Positions 1 through 8,917 are shown, counted from the first letter of the stretch. The stretch is 45,578 nucleotides of DNA from Aeromonas veronii bv. veronii (GCF_000820225.1 NZ_CDDK01000040.1:1-45578); one strand, 5' to 3'. Numbers and translations: made by a program. Notes: a model not told the origin generated them from the sequence alone.

Positions 1-307
1 GGCGACCATCTATGAATACCTTTGGCCTGCCTCTCAGAAAGCCCCGAGTGTAGCGGTCACTTGGGGCTGGGGCAGGTGTGGCTTGATGGTTGATTTGGGA
101 AACAACGCCGTTTGGCGATAAAATCAGATCACAAACGAAGCCTTTTTATATCTATTTCAATTGGTTGCCGCTAAAGATCCTGTACATGAGCTCCTGCTAT
201 TGATTAACCTCCTAGGTAATCGCAGCAACGTGTAAACTCGTCAAAATCATAGACGAAGCCACCTTTCTATATGGCTGGCCCTTGCGTCCTAGAGCTGAAT
301 CCTTGAC
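1..307. other. Gene-free left edge with one hairpin
   Basis: No coding frame is convincing here. It lies downstream of the minus-strand HlyD/GT2/zinc-ribbon operon. The only structure seen is a hairpin at 41-67: arm GCCCCGAGTG (41-50), 7-base loop, arm CACTTGGGGC (58-67), fully paired with one G-T wobble. No strong T-run follows on either strand, so termination is only possible. The arms resemble the clear terminator at 8889-8915, with the same AAAGCCCCGAG...TTGGGGC pattern, which suggests a common terminator type in this genome. Confidence 0.4.
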
Positions 308-1357
308 TCAATCAAATAGCACTGTGACTGGTAGCCCCTCAACTTGAAGACTGAGCGGTAACTTATCATCCAATGATAGTGCTACTTTGAGCGTTGCTTT
401 CTCCCCTTCAAACGGAGCGGCCAATTGTGCTGGCAATTTGTCGGCTAGCTCGACCGGTCTAGCTACTCTGGCTGCCAGACGCTCACCACTGGGTAACTTG
501 ACGATGGCCCTGTGACCCGTCTCCATGGATGACAAATACTTGGGCTGCACATAGGCAAGGACTAGAGGATCCTCACGTTTGGAGATCAGCGCAAGTGGAG
601 CCCCCGAGAAGACCCAGTCCCCTGCTTGTACTAGCACATCGGAGACCTTGCCCCTGGTAGGCGCTACTGGTTGTTGCTGCATAGCCATGGTTTCCATCTC
701 CGTCAACTCCTGTTCTAGAGAGTGGCGAGCACTGGCCAGTGGTCCTGTCAGGTGATCTTCTTTGACTTGTAAGATGTGTTGCGTTTTGTCTACCTTGGCT
801 TTTTGCAGCGCGATAAGTGACTGTGTCCAGCTCAGAAGAACGCTGGCGTATTCAGCGCTGGATACCAGTTTCTGCTGCCGGTAGTTTGCATATTCTTTGT
901 AGATAGCTTCCTGCTCACGGGAGCCTCGTTCAGCAATGCTGATTTGTCCATCAAGGATGCGCAGTATCTCAAGCTCGTCGAGCTGCTTGTTAAGTACAAT
1001 CGCCTTCAAACGGGCTTTGCGCGCCTCAATATTTACATTGAGTGTAGGGGATTCAAACTGCATCAAGACATCCCCCTGTGAGACGGGTTGTCCCGGTGTC
1101 ATGTAGATATTGCGGATAAAGCCATCGCCATTGGCCACCACCAACTGGGGCTCTGTCGTGATAATGGCTGGTGCTTGAGTTAGCCACCACTCTCGTCCCA
1201 GATACCAGAGCAGTATGATGACAGGACTGAAGGCCAGTATCAGGATCAGATACCATCGCACCTTGAATGCCATCCGTTTCGCGGGGGCATACAATACTCG
1301 GATCCCCTGTTCCGAGGTGGCATCCTGTTTTTTAGGGGGGGTGAATGTGACTTTCAT
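308..1357 (-). CDS. HlyD-family membrane fusion/periplasmic adaptor protein
   Basis: About 349 residues. An N-terminal membrane segment (about residues 32-51, WYLILILAFSPVIILLWYLG) is followed by a periplasmic region. That region has a lipoyl-like half-motif (GDGFIRNIYMTPGQPVSQGD), a long charged helical hairpin (about residues 90-220) and the returning half (PTRGKVSDVLVQAGDWVFSG), then a beta-barrel-like end. This is the HlyD/EmrA adaptor layout. The ATG at 1357 is preferred over an in-frame start at 1390, because it overlaps the glycosyltransferase stop as TGATG, a translational-coupling arrangement. No ABC transporter or TolC-like partner is adjacent, so the likely partner is the GT2 synthase, with the adaptor guiding a polymer through the periplasm (inference). 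Family assignment is firm; role is not. Confidence 0.8.
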   Translation of the reverse strand: MKVTFTPPKKQDATSEQGIRVLYAPAKRMAFKVRWYLILILAFSPVIILLWYLGREWWLTQAPAIITTEPQLVVANGDGFIRNIYMTPGQPVSQGDVLMQFESPTLNVNIEARKARLKAIVLNKQLDELEILRILDGQISIAERGSREQEAIYKEYANYRQQKLVSSAEYASVLLSWTQSLIALQKAKVDKTQHILQVKEDHLTGPLASARHSLEQELTEMETMAMQQQPVAPTRGKVSDVLVQAGDWVFSGAPLALISKREDPLVLAYVQPKYLSSMETGHRAIVKLPSGERLAARVARPVELADKLPAQLAAPFEGEKATLKVALSLDDKLPLSLQVEGLPVTVLFD

Positions 1358-2697
1358 CAGAATTTGTTTCCTCGTTTCAGAACCCACCATGGCGCCATGC
1401 TGCTCTCTTCATGGCCGCGCCGGAATATTTCATTCAAAAGTGCTACGGCACACCACAGACGCATCAGTAGGGTATAAACCGGATAGAGGCACAACCAAGG
1501 CAACAGTCTCAGATCGGCTCTGGGCCGTTCTGATATTGCGAGCAGGAACACCAGAAAATTGATCAAAGTGAGAAATAGGTAAACCAGATAGAGACAGAGC
1601 ATTAAGGCCATCACAAACTGACTCGGATAACTGAAGATCAGCCACCACGTGTATCCCATGACTAGCAGTGGCAGCACCACGTTTTGCGCCACCCCATAGA
1701 CCAGAGTGAACAGGAAGGTTTTCCATCCTAATATGCGAGGTGTAAGTGACAGCTTGTGCTTGCGCAGATAGAGGAAAAGCAGGTCACCATCCCAGCGCAG
1801 ACGCTGTTTGGCTAGAGTGACTAGATCCGAAGGGGCATCAGTATGGCCTATGGCTTTAGGGGCAAACCCTATCTTCAGACTGGGGTGACGCTTGAGGTAG
1901 TGTTTGATCCGTAATGTCAGATCCAAGTCTTCTGCTGTGTGTGTATCCCATCCCCCAATCTGGCGAAGGAAATCACGACGAAATGCCCCGAATGCCCCCG
2001 AAATATTGTTGATAAGATTCCACTCGCTTAAGCCGGTTTTGCCGCCCTGCATGGAGATCATGTATTCAATCCCCTGCATCCGGGTCAGCAGCCCAGCCTG
2101 CAGGTTGCGCACTCGCAATGCTCCGCCGACGGCTGGAATATTGGGATCATCAAAACAGGCGACAATCTCATCGATCATATTGTTGTCAAAGGATGTATCC
2201 CCATCGGCATTCATCACTATTTCACCGGTTGCCGCCGATAGGCCTGCGTTCAGGGTCGATACCCGTCCGCCACGTTGCCACTTAGGCAACAGCACCAGGG
2301 TTCGGTTCTCGCATCCCTGAAACTCGCGGACACAGTCCAAGGCCGCTTGGTAGGTATGAGCGTTGGCATTGGCGCCATCAATGACCGCGATGATCTCCAT
2401 ATGACCGCGATATAGCTGTTCCTTGAGGGTCAATATAGTGGAGCGGATCGCATTCCCCTCTCCATAACTGGTGATGATACAAGAGACGCTGGGGCAGCGT
2501 CGTGACAGCGGTAGGTCGGACACTCTGGGCTCCTGACGGGCATACCACTTGAGGATTCCGGTCAGCGTCAGCGCCATTAGTGGAACTTCAACCAACAGCA
2601 GCATGGGCAACAGCAGCAGAATCATCCGAGGTGAAACCGACAGACTGCCCAGTATATCTATCAGGATGTAATAAACGGTTCTCAGCCAATCATGCAT
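1357..2697 (-). CDS. Membrane GT2 glycosyltransferase, processive synthase-like
   Basis: About 446 residues. An N-terminal membrane segment (MILLLLPMLLLVEVPLMALT) is followed by a GT-A domain and three or more C-terminal membrane helices. The GT2 processive signature is visible in order: VIDGAN (first Asp), NADGD (DxD, nucleotide-sugar/metal), TAEDLD (catalytic-base region) and QRLRW (Q-x-x-R-W, acceptor/product channel). This is the architecture of cellulose, poly-GlcNAc and hyaluronan synthases. The sugar cannot be read from sequence. The ATG at 2697 has GGGAG eight bases upstream and overlaps the upstream gene by 8 nt; a start at 2712 is less well supported. No PilZ domain is visible, so any c-di-GMP control would have to come through a partner, perhaps the zinc-ribbon/GGDEF-like protein encoded upstream. 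Confidence 0.85.
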   Translation of the reverse strand: MHDWLRTVYYILIDILGSLSVSPRMILLLLPMLLLVEVPLMALTLTGILKWYARQEPRVSDLPLSRRCPSVSCIITSYGEGNAIRSTILTLKEQLYRGHMEIIAVIDGANANAHTYQAALDCVREFQGCENRTLVLLPKWQRGGRVSTLNAGLSAATGEIVMNADGDTSFDNNMIDEIVACFDDPNIPAVGGALRVRNLQAGLLTRMQGIEYMISMQGGKTGLSEWNLINNISGAFGAFRRDFLRQIGGWDTHTAEDLDLTLRIKHYLKRHPSLKIGFAPKAIGHTDAPSDLVTLAKQRLRWDGDLLFLYLRKHKLSLTPRILGWKTFLFTLVYGVAQNVVLPLLVMGYTWWLIFSYPSQFVMALMLCLYLVYLFLTLINFLVFLLAISERPRADLRLLPWLCLYPVYTLLMRLWCAVALLNEIFRRGHEESSMAPWWVLKRGNKF

Positions 2698-4033
2698 GCT
2701 GGATGCTCCCATCCAGCCAGTGACTCAGCCATAGGTTGGCGTCTTCACCCAGGCTGACAGGTAGGGGTTGCATCTTCACATTGAGTGTCAGTGTGTCCAG
2801 TCCCTCAATATTGTTCATCGCCAGGATCCGGCTCTGCAATATCTCTCTGTCATCTGCATCCGTGTATGGGAGCAGGAGCAGCAGCAAGTCATCTGCGTAC
2901 TGGCAAACTACGTCTGTATCCCGAAATTGTGCTTGTAGGCGAGTAAGCAGAGCTGCCAGCCTCTGGAAAGCTTTTAGCAACCCCAGTTCTGCTCGAAACT
3001 CGGCCAGATGCTCAACCTGTATAGCGAGCAGCGTATGGCTGCCGCCGTGACGCTGTAGCAGGCGGTTGCTCCACTGCAGCAACCAAGGGAAGTGTTCTAT
3101 AGCCATAGGAGCTCCCCAAGCTAGGGGGAGATGCAACCGCTGGCTGCCTTCCCGGGCAATATGATGCGCCAGTTTGCCAATGCGATATTCATGGATGGGC
3201 GTCACCACAAGATCATCCGGTTTGCTTGACTGACCGCACTCATAACAGCGCGCCAATACGGTAGCTTCGATGAAACGAGCGTTACACGAGAGACAACGAT
3301 ACTTCTCCAGTGGGCGATCATAGTCCACCCCTATGTGACGCAAGGTGGTGACACATTTGGGACAACGCAACGTGCTCTGTTGCATGAAGGAATCTTGGTC
3401 ATCAACGTGGCCACAGGTGAAGCAGTGAACAGCCGGTTTAGCCTCAAGGGCAATATGGGAGCATTCCGGACAAACATCGACAAAGTTCAGGTGAGCTGAG
3501 CGACAGCGGTTGCACAGGCGCACGCGATCCACCAGTTGTTCGCTCTGCAACAGACGTTCAGACACCAGTTGTGGCAAAGAGCCTATGGACTCGCTGCCTA
3601 ATAGACAATCGAGCAGAGGATAACTGTAGCCTTGACGGCAACCTACCTGCCAGTGTGGTAACAAGCGGAAGTGAGCGCGCGGCCAGCTGTACCAGGCTAA
3701 TTTATCCATCTCATCTGGGTGTTCACGCAGTGTCAGTAGGGACAGACGTTCAAGTATATGAGGTACCCGCTCATCCAGTTGGCCAAGCAGACCATCTGCC
3801 AATATGGGCGAGAGCGGGCTGGCTTCTAGGCAGAAAACGGGATGCAAATAACGGTCGGGATCACGGCGAACCGCCAGCAAGACCTGGTCTTGCTCATCTG
3901 CTGGTAAATTGAGTAGCAGCACTGCTTGCTGTGCTGGGTCCCATAGAGACCAATCGGTTATATGCTGGGTAACACGATCCATCGATGCCCCTAGTAGAGC
4001 GATCTGGATGGGTTGTTCATTTGTACTCATCAT
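2690..4033 (-). CDS. TackOD1-like zinc-ribbon protein with degenerate GGDEF-like C-terminus
   Basis: About 447 residues, soluble, first gene of the operon. A leading domain of about 170 residues is unrecognised. It is followed by six CxxC knuckles (CNRC, CPEC, CFTC, CPKC, CLSC, CYEC; about residues 174-266), enough for three zinc ribbons. This resembles the metal-binding 'Thaumarchaeal output domain 1' (TackOD1) family. The C-terminal 150 residues look like a decayed GGDEF domain: the stretch VVCQYADDLLLLLLPY sits where an active cyclase has RxGGDEF, so cyclase activity is not expected. AGAGG lies about 10 bases before the ATG at 4033. A GTG at 4054 in the same frame is possible, but the AGAGG then falls inside the gene. 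A sensory or scaffold role controlling the GT2/HlyD pair is inference. Confidence 0.65.
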   Translation of the reverse strand: MMSTNEQPIQIALLGASMDRVTQHITDWSLWDPAQQAVLLLNLPADEQDQVLLAVRRDPDRYLHPVFCLEASPLSPILADGLLGQLDERVPHILERLSLLTLREHPDEMDKLAWYSWPRAHFRLLPHWQVGCRQGYSYPLLDCLLGSESIGSLPQLVSERLLQSEQLVDRVRLCNRCRSAHLNFVDVCPECSHIALEAKPAVHCFTCGHVDDQDSFMQQSTLRCPKCVTTLRHIGVDYDRPLEKYRCLSCNARFIEATVLARCYECGQSSKPDDLVVTPIHEYRIGKLAHHIAREGSQRLHLPLAWGAPMAIEHFPWLLQWSNRLLQRHGGSHTLLAIQVEHLAEFRAELGLLKAFQRLAALLTRLQAQFRDTDVVCQYADDLLLLLLPYTDADDREILQSRILAMNNIEGLDTLTLNVKMQPLPVSLGEDANLWLSHWLDGSIQHA

Positions 4034-5041
4034 GAGGAAATAACCTCTTTCCACAGACTGAAATATAGAGTGCCACCCTGTAAGAGGGTTAGTGTACTGG
4101 TGTCAACAACTGTGGGGAGAGAGACTGCGAGCTTCCCAACCTGGAGCGATACCAATGGCACTGCCGTTAAATCGATCAACGTCCTGGATATGGCGAAAGT
4201 ACACAGAGGGTTGAGAACTGATAACTGATGCCATACTCAATCTGCAGCTCAGCCGTCTCAGGTGTAGAGATCTGTAGCTTTCCGAACCCGACTCACATCG
4301 GGAGTGGCGAGGTGGATAAATACAACCTTGTGCAAAACTTAGTCAATGCTTGGAAATAGGAATTGTTATCAATTAATCATGTTCGGTAGCCTGCCATTCG
4401 AGACCTTGTTTTTCCTACAACTATTGAGGCAATAAACAGCACTACGAATTGCTTGGCCTACATCCGAGGTTTAATAAACTAGGGGGACTCTATTGTGCCC
4501 CGCCTTCCCTTGTTGCCGGTGTAGACACACAGAGTTGCGAGGCTTGCTGACTACGACAGATGGCGTCATTTGATAACAATTCTGACACTGTTTGTGGCTC
4601 GGGCTGGATTAGTGGTAGCAGAGGCAGAGGGAGCTTAAGGAAAGGGAGGGGGTTGCGTATCCGGAGAATTCTTACTTAGTGGTAACTCAAGAAATATCTG
4701 AAACTAGGCAGGCTCATGATGAGTTGGAATGCTTAACAGCAGTAATTGAGGTCGGGGGGGGCAGTCTAGCCCCTGAGTATGTAGGGAGGTAGCCCTAGGT
4801 GCTCGGGCTCGTTGAGAAAGAATTGCGTGATTCATCTTTCAGTTTCATATTCCAATATGTTTATTCTGACATTAACATCAATTAATACAGCCTAATAGCA
4901 CAATATATTTGATCTAAGTCAAGTTCTATTTTTATTATAATTTAAGTTGTCAGTAATAGATTTCATCGATAACAGCAATAGATAATTAAAAAACTCATCC
5001 TGCTAATTGTGGTATATGATGTGGAAAATTTGGGGGTGCCT
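4034..5041. other. Long intergenic region with possible promoter elements
   Basis: About 1 kb separating the minus-strand EPS-like operon from the plus-strand DUF6979-like gene. Short open frames occur (for example 4013-4228 plus), but none has a convincing start, ribosome site or family resemblance. Near the right end, TTGAT-CTAA-GTCAA (4909-4922) differs by one base from the FNR consensus TTGAT-N4-ATCAA, and TATAAT (4936-4941) lies just after it. The spacing would centre the box near -32 rather than -41.5, so FNR control of the downstream gene is only a weak possibility. The rest shows nothing recognisable; it may be debris. Confidence 0.35.
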
Positions 5042-5497
5042 ATGATTATCTATGGACAATACGGTGGGGCAGCACTTAGGGCCGTACATTTAATGGTGCA
5101 GAACAACTATGATCATATCACTGCTTGGGATATGGCAATATTCGAAGCGTTCGGAGAGGACTTGGGCGAAAAAAAACAGTATAAAAACAACCCGAAGGTA
5201 ACATTCCTGACCCTCTGCAGCTTGGGTAGCATCAGTTGCATTATGCCAATCCACTATGATACAGCCATCAAAACTAAGAAATATGTCACGACAGCAATCG
5301 ACATCCTTTCCTCTAAAGATAAATCCACACCGATTAACCCTGATGACTTATGGCAAGAAGTTATTGCAGCATGTGATGCCGCAGCTTCATTGAAGCATAA
5401 CAATCAGATGGATGTGGTTTTGACGCTATGGTATGCAAATGTGTTGAATACCAATTGGTCTAGTGATGAACTGGAACTGTGTACGGAATTTATATGA
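5042..5497 (+). CDS. DUF6979-like small protein, function unknown
   Basis: About 151 residues, no signal peptide or membrane segment, so probably cytosolic. The overall pattern resembles proteins annotated as DUF6979: an N-terminal YGQYGGAALRAVHL helix, an internal FLTLCSLGSI segment, a middle YVTTAIDIL helix, and a C-terminal NNQMDVVLTLW motif. The ATG at 5042 is chosen because a GGGGG tract ends about six bases before it; an upstream in-frame start at 5009 has no ribosome site. The gene is AT-rich, faces a minus-strand neighbour across a shared bidirectional terminator, and stands alone. No function can be proposed from sequence. Confidence 0.6.
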   Translation: MIIYGQYGGAALRAVHLMVQNNYDHITAWDMAIFEAFGEDLGEKKQYKNNPKVTFLTLCSLGSISCIMPIHYDTAIKTKKYVTTAIDILSSKDKSTPINPDDLWQEVIAACDAAASLKHNNQMDVVLTLWYANVLNTNWSSDELELCTEFI

Positions 5498-5513
5498 ATT
5501 TTGCAGTTAAAAA

Positions 5514-5537
5514 AGCCAAGGTAAAATCACCTTGGCT
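5514..5537. terminator. Bidirectional rho-independent terminator
   Basis: Perfect 9-bp stem AGCCAAGGT (5514-5522) / ACCTTGGCT (5529-5537) with a six-base loop. It is flanked by an A-run on the left and a T-rich stretch on the right, so it can serve both convergent genes (ends at 5497 plus and 5545 minus). Confidence 0.85.
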
Positions 5538-5544
5538 CTTCACA

Positions 5545-6171
5545 TTATTTGATTTTAATTAATGTACCACTATCAGAATGTGCAAATGGTTTACCGTACA
5601 CTTGCAGACTTGTCGTCTGATTATACTTGAGCTGATCTTTAACAGAGAAATCAAGCGACATCATAAAGTCAGTCGTTGAATCATTTGCTGACATATAACT
5701 ACTTTCAGCAATTCCACGCTTCCCTGTTTTAAAATCAACCTTATTGCCTGCTTTACCTTCGACGACAACACAAACAGCACGAGGTATGCAGTATGAGTTG
5801 TAGATCATCTGATTTTTTTTATCGTAAATCAGATAACCACGCTGGTCATGAAACTTACCGTTGTCACTTTTTCTGAATACTTCTTGCTTGTAATACATCG
5901 CAACTAAATATTGGTCACTGGCGTTTTTTGCATCCGCAGCGGGCTCGAAGGTAAAGGTCTCATAGTACGGTTCGACCGCTGGTCCACCCTTACCAACCTT
6001 GCTCCCTTCTTGCCCTGGAGCTACGTCTACACCACCACTGTCCGTGCTTTTCCATGTTCCCACTAGCTGTGCCAGGGGACCAAAATCCAAGCCATTTATT
6101 GTTGTGTCTGAATCTGCGTGCGCCAGCGTAGAGCTGGCAAGTAAAATGGCGGGTATTACAAGCTTATTCAT
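5545..6171 (-). CDS. Secreted nitrobindin-like (THAP4/FABP-type) beta-barrel protein
   Basis: 208 residues with a clear signal peptide (MNKLVIPAILLASSTLAHA, cleavage about residue 19), so periplasmic or exported. The mature protein starts with a PLAQLVGTWKS segment and continues with YYETFTFEPAAD, YLVAMYYKQEVFRK, FHDQRGYLIYD and YMSANDSTTDFMMSLDFSV. This order of strands resembles the heme-binding beta-barrel (nitrobindin/THAP4) family, whose hallmark is GTW near the N-terminus. Family proteins are usually cytosolic, so a Sec signal is unusual. A heme-ligating histidine near the C-terminus cannot be confirmed by eye. AGGAG lies about seven bases before the ATG. It stands alone, convergent with the DUF6979-like gene. 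It could instead be another lipocalin-like barrel. Confidence 0.5.
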   Translation of the reverse strand: MNKLVIPAILLASSTLAHADSDTTINGLDFGPLAQLVGTWKSTDSGGVDVAPGQEGSKVGKGGPAVEPYYETFTFEPAADAKNASDQYLVAMYYKQEVFRKSDNGKFHDQRGYLIYDKKNQMIYNSYCIPRAVCVVVEGKAGNKVDFKTGKRGIAESSYMSANDSTTDFMMSLDFSVKDQLKYNQTTSLQVYGKPFAHSDSGTLIKIK

Positions 6172-6561
6172 AAAAGACTCCTGTATGGTTCAGCTTTTTA
6201 TTATTTTCTGCAAGCCAGGGGATTTTAAAAAGAGCGGTAGATGATGGTCAATTATATTTAATTGTGTGATGTGATTTTTGTGAGGCCGGATTCGTTTTTT
6301 ACTCGTAATAAAAACCAGATTTGATTTAACACATGTTCATGGTTATAGCGGAAAAATCTCAATGCCAATCTAGATCAATTTTTAGTTACGATATTCTATA
6401 CTTACGGTTAGGTGATTTTATTGCTAGGTAGGAGAGGGCTATGTATTGTTTGAAATGTTATTAGTTTAGGGTCGTCGTTTTTTGTTAAGGTGCTGACTTT
6501 TGATGCCGATATTAAATGTGGAACATAAGGCGTTGACATAAAAGTTAATAAGGATAACCAG
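6172..6561. other. Intergenic region upstream of the chemoreceptor gene
   Basis: About 390 bases, AT-rich, between two divergent genes. It carries the 5' region of the secreted barrel gene on the left and the FliA-type promoter of the chemoreceptor on the right. A reverse-strand open frame (6408-6668) overlaps the chemoreceptor start and has no support as a gene. Confidence 0.5.
6486..6512 (+). promoter_or_regulatory. Candidate sigma-28 (FliA) promoter for the chemoreceptor
   Basis: TAAG (6486-6489), a 15-base spacer, then GCCGATAT (6505-6512). The flagellar sigma-28 consensus is TAAA-N15-GCCGATAA, so spacing is exact with one mismatch in each box. It lies about 50 bases before the chemoreceptor ATG, which is a typical FliA target. 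Confidence 0.65.
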
Positions 6562-8202
6562 ATGCTTAAATCAATGACAATAGGTAATAAACTGATAACT
6601 GTTTTTTCGGCCCTTGTGGTGCTGATGCTGGGATTTGCCTGGTTTTCTGTTACCCAACTATCGAACATTTACCGTGATACAACCGAGATCACTAACAATG
6701 TCATTCCGTCAATACGAGCTTCAAGCCAAATGCATACGGCCTTGCTTGATGCTCGCCGGGCTGAGTTGAGCATGCTGATTGGTATTCAAGACAGTGATCA
6801 GAGTGCGATTAGTACCAACAAACAACGTTTTGAGAGCAGTAAACGTGACTTTGAGGCTGCGCAACAACAATATTCCAAGATGGATTTTGTCTCAGAGAGG
6901 GACAAACAATACTTCGAGAACCTTGTCGCAGCCGCATCGGATTATTTTTCTGCCCATTCCATTCTGTTGACGGCCGTTGAGCAAGGTGACGTGACCAAAA
7001 CAAAGTCCCTTATCAATAACGAGTCTAAGCAAGCCTTGGAAAAGGCTGGGCAGGATGCCTTGAGTCTGCGTGCAGAAAATGATCGGATTGCTCATGAGAT
7101 GGCCGCTCATGACAAGGTAGTTTATGACAACGCCAAGACACTCAGCATTTCAATGGGTGCAGGTACGGTGGTTTTTGTGATCCTGGCGGCTCTACTACTT
7201 ATCCGTCAGATCCGCAATCCGATCATGGTTTTGTTAGAGCAAATTCATCAGGTATCTGCTGGTAACCTCACCAGCAAGCTCGATATGAAAGTCTTTTCCC
7301 ATGATGAACTCGGCATGCTGGCCAAGGGCTTGAACGAGATGCAGGACAACTTGCGGATGCTCGTAAATGAGGTTTTAAGCTCTGTGGTTCAGCTCGGTTC
7401 TGCAACCGAAGAGATCAGTGCCGTTGCCTTGCAGTCTGCCCATAATATGGATGGTCAAAAGCATGAGCTGAACCAACTGGCCACAGCTATGAATGAGATG
7501 CAGGCCACTGTGCAGGAGGTAGCCCGCAATACTAACGATGCTGCCAGTGCTGCAACCCAGGCAAGTACAACAGCCCTTCAGGGTAGTAACACAGTGAACA
7601 ACTCTATCGTGCGTATCGAGAAGGTGGGTGAATCGATAGAGCATACTGCAGTGGTGATCCGCCAGCTGGGCGATGATAGCCGCAATATCGGCATGGTGCT
7701 GGAGGTAATTCAAAGCATTGCGGAGCAGACCAATCTGCTGGCGCTGAACGCAGCGATTGAAGCAGCTCGAGCTGGCGAACAAGGGCGTGGATTTGCAGTC
7801 GTGGCCGATGAGGTCAGAACGCTGGCTAAACGAACCCAAGACTCCACCTCCCAGATAAACGGTATCATCTCCGAACTGCAGGAACGAGCGAATGAAGCGG
7901 GAGCCACGATGCAGCAAAGTCAGACCATGATGGTTGAAACGGTTACCATCGCCCGGGAAGCAGGGGCGTCAATCTCGGAGATCAGCAGTGCTGTCAGCAG
8001 TATTTCGCATATGAATATCCAGATTGCCACTGCTACAGAAGAGCAGGGGGCTGTGAGTGAAGAACTGAATCGCAACGTGGTCAACATCAGCAATGCTTCG
8101 GAAGAAGTCGCAGCAGGCGCTAAGCAGATGTCCCAGGCATGCCATGACTTGAACCACTTAGCTACTCAGTTACAAGATGTAGTCAGGAAATTCCGCATTT
8201 AA
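6562..8202 (+). CDS. Methyl-accepting chemotaxis protein
   Basis: 546 residues. Membrane segment 1 is at about 10-30. The periplasmic helical-bundle ligand domain spans about 31-190 and is of four-helix-bundle type. Membrane segment 2 is at about 195-215, HAMP at about 216-268, then the cytoplasmic signalling coiled coil. The highly conserved hairpin tip is [20 protein letters not shown] at about 388-407, followed by [18 protein letters not shown]. It binds CheA/CheW at the tip and is methylated on flanking helices (family knowledge). It ends in VVRKFRI with no CheR/CheB-tethering pentapeptide such as NWETF. Ligand unknown. AAGGATAACCAG precedes the ATG. A sigma-28-type promoter upstream ties it to the flagellar regulon, and a strong terminator follows, so it is monocistronic. 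Confidence 0.95.
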   Translation: MLKSMTIGNKLITVFSALVVLMLGFAWFSVTQLSNIYRDTTEITNNVIPSIRASSQMHTALLDARRAELSMLIGIQDSDQSAISTNKQRFESSKRDFEAAQQQYSKMDFVSERDKQYFENLVAAASDYFSAHSILLTAVEQGDVTKTKSLINNESKQALEKAGQDALSLRAENDRIAHEMAAHDKVVYDNAKTLSISMGAGTVVFVILAALLLIRQIRNPIMVLLEQIHQVSAGNLTSKLDMKVFSHDELGMLAKGLNEMQDNLRMLVNEVLSSVVQLGSATEEISAVALQSAHNMDGQKHELNQLATAMNEMQATVQEVARNTNDAASAATQASTTALQGSNTVNNSIVRIEKVGESIEHTAVVIRQLGDDSRNIGMVLEVIQSIAEQTNLLALNAAIEAARAGEQGRGFAVVADEVRTLAKRTQDSTSQINGIISELQERANEAGATMQQSQTMMVETVTIAREAGASISEISSAVSSISHMNIQIATATEEQGAVSEELNRNVVNISNASEEVAAGAKQMSQACHDLNHLATQLQDVVRKFRI

Positions 8203-8228
8203 GCTTGGGAAAGGATATGTCTTTGTTG

Positions 8229-8256
8229 AACACCGGCTGATAGCCGGTGTTTTTTA
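8229..8256 (+). terminator. Rho-independent terminator of the chemoreceptor gene
   Basis: Perfect 10-bp stem AACACCGGCT (8229-8238) / AGCCGGTGTT (8242-8251) with a three-base loop, followed by a T-run. Confidence 0.9.
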
Positions 8257-8424
8257 TTAGACAAGTGCTGGCGCTTATTCAATATTTGACGGTTTTAAGA
8301 AACCACAGATATAGCAATAGATATTACTGTTTTTGTTATTAGAGCTTATACGTAAATTTCAGATAGACCTTCATCTCTGAATCAGTAAAATTTGGCGAGG
8401 CTCACCCAACAAGAAGGTTATAAC

Positions 8425-8835
8425 GTGAAAAAAACGATGCTAGTATTGGCCTGCTCGATTGGATTGTTTGGTAGTAGTTGGCCTGCATTTGCTGCAAATG
8501 ATAGCAAGGCTCAGCAGGTTCAGTTTAAAAAAGGGATGTCGGAGACAACAATTAACAGTTCGATCAAAGGTGATCAGAACTTGGATTATAAGTTAACGGC
8601 CAACAAGGGCCAGAAGATGCTTGTGACATTGGACACCAAGTACAACACATATTTTAATATCCTTCCTCCTGGTAGTACTGCTGATGCCATGTTCTCTGGT
8701 GCTATGAAAGGTGACCGCTTTGAAGGTGAGCTGCCGATGAAAGGGACTTATACCATTCGAGTTTATCAGATGGGGGCAGACAAAAGCAGTAAAGCCAAGC
8801 ATGATTTCAAGCTTTATGTAAAAATTAGTGGCTAA
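8425..8835 (+). CDS. Periplasmic PliI/PliG-like lysozyme-inhibitor-type protein
   Basis: 136 residues from a GTG start at 8425, chosen because AAGAAGG lies seven bases upstream and the frame then opens with a textbook signal peptide (VKKTMLVLACSIGLFGSSWP, cleavage near AFA-A). A TTG further upstream in frame lacks support. The mature part is a small all-beta protein with VQFKKGMSETTINSSIKG, YKLTANKGQKMLVTL, YFNILPPGS and GTYTIRVYQMG. This pattern resembles the bacterial inhibitors of i-type and g-type lysozymes (PliI, PliG), which have an inhibitor from Aeromonas among their founding members (family knowledge). Likely role: protecting peptidoglycan from host lysozyme. It could be a structural relative without that activity. 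Confidence 0.5.
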   Translation: MKKTMLVLACSIGLFGSSWPAFAANDSKAQQVQFKKGMSETTINSSIKGDQNLDYKLTANKGQKMLVTLDTKYNTYFNILPPGSTADAMFSGAMKGDRFEGELPMKGTYTIRVYQMGADKSSKAKHDFKLYVKISG

Positions 8836-8888
8836 GCTTTATAAGGTTAATGTGGGCCATTCTGTAGCGAGCTTACGATGTTGAGAGA

Positions 8889-8917
8889 AAGCCCCGAGCA
8901 TTATGCTTGGGGCTTGA
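8889..8917 (+). terminator. Rho-independent terminator
   Basis: 12-bp stem AAGCCCCGAGCA (8889-8900) / TGCTTGGGGCTT (8904-8915), one G-T pair, three-base loop. It follows the lysozyme-inhibitor-like gene. The stem pattern matches the hairpin at 41-67. Confidence 0.8.

Noticed and set aside
308..2697. Type I secretion system suggested by the HlyD protein
   Set aside because: No ABC transporter or TolC-like gene is adjacent; the overlapping partner is a GT2 synthase.
4624..4792. Plus-strand frame with QRQRELKEREG ... GGGSLAPEYVGR
   Set aside because: No start codon and bounded by stops; not a gene on the evidence available.
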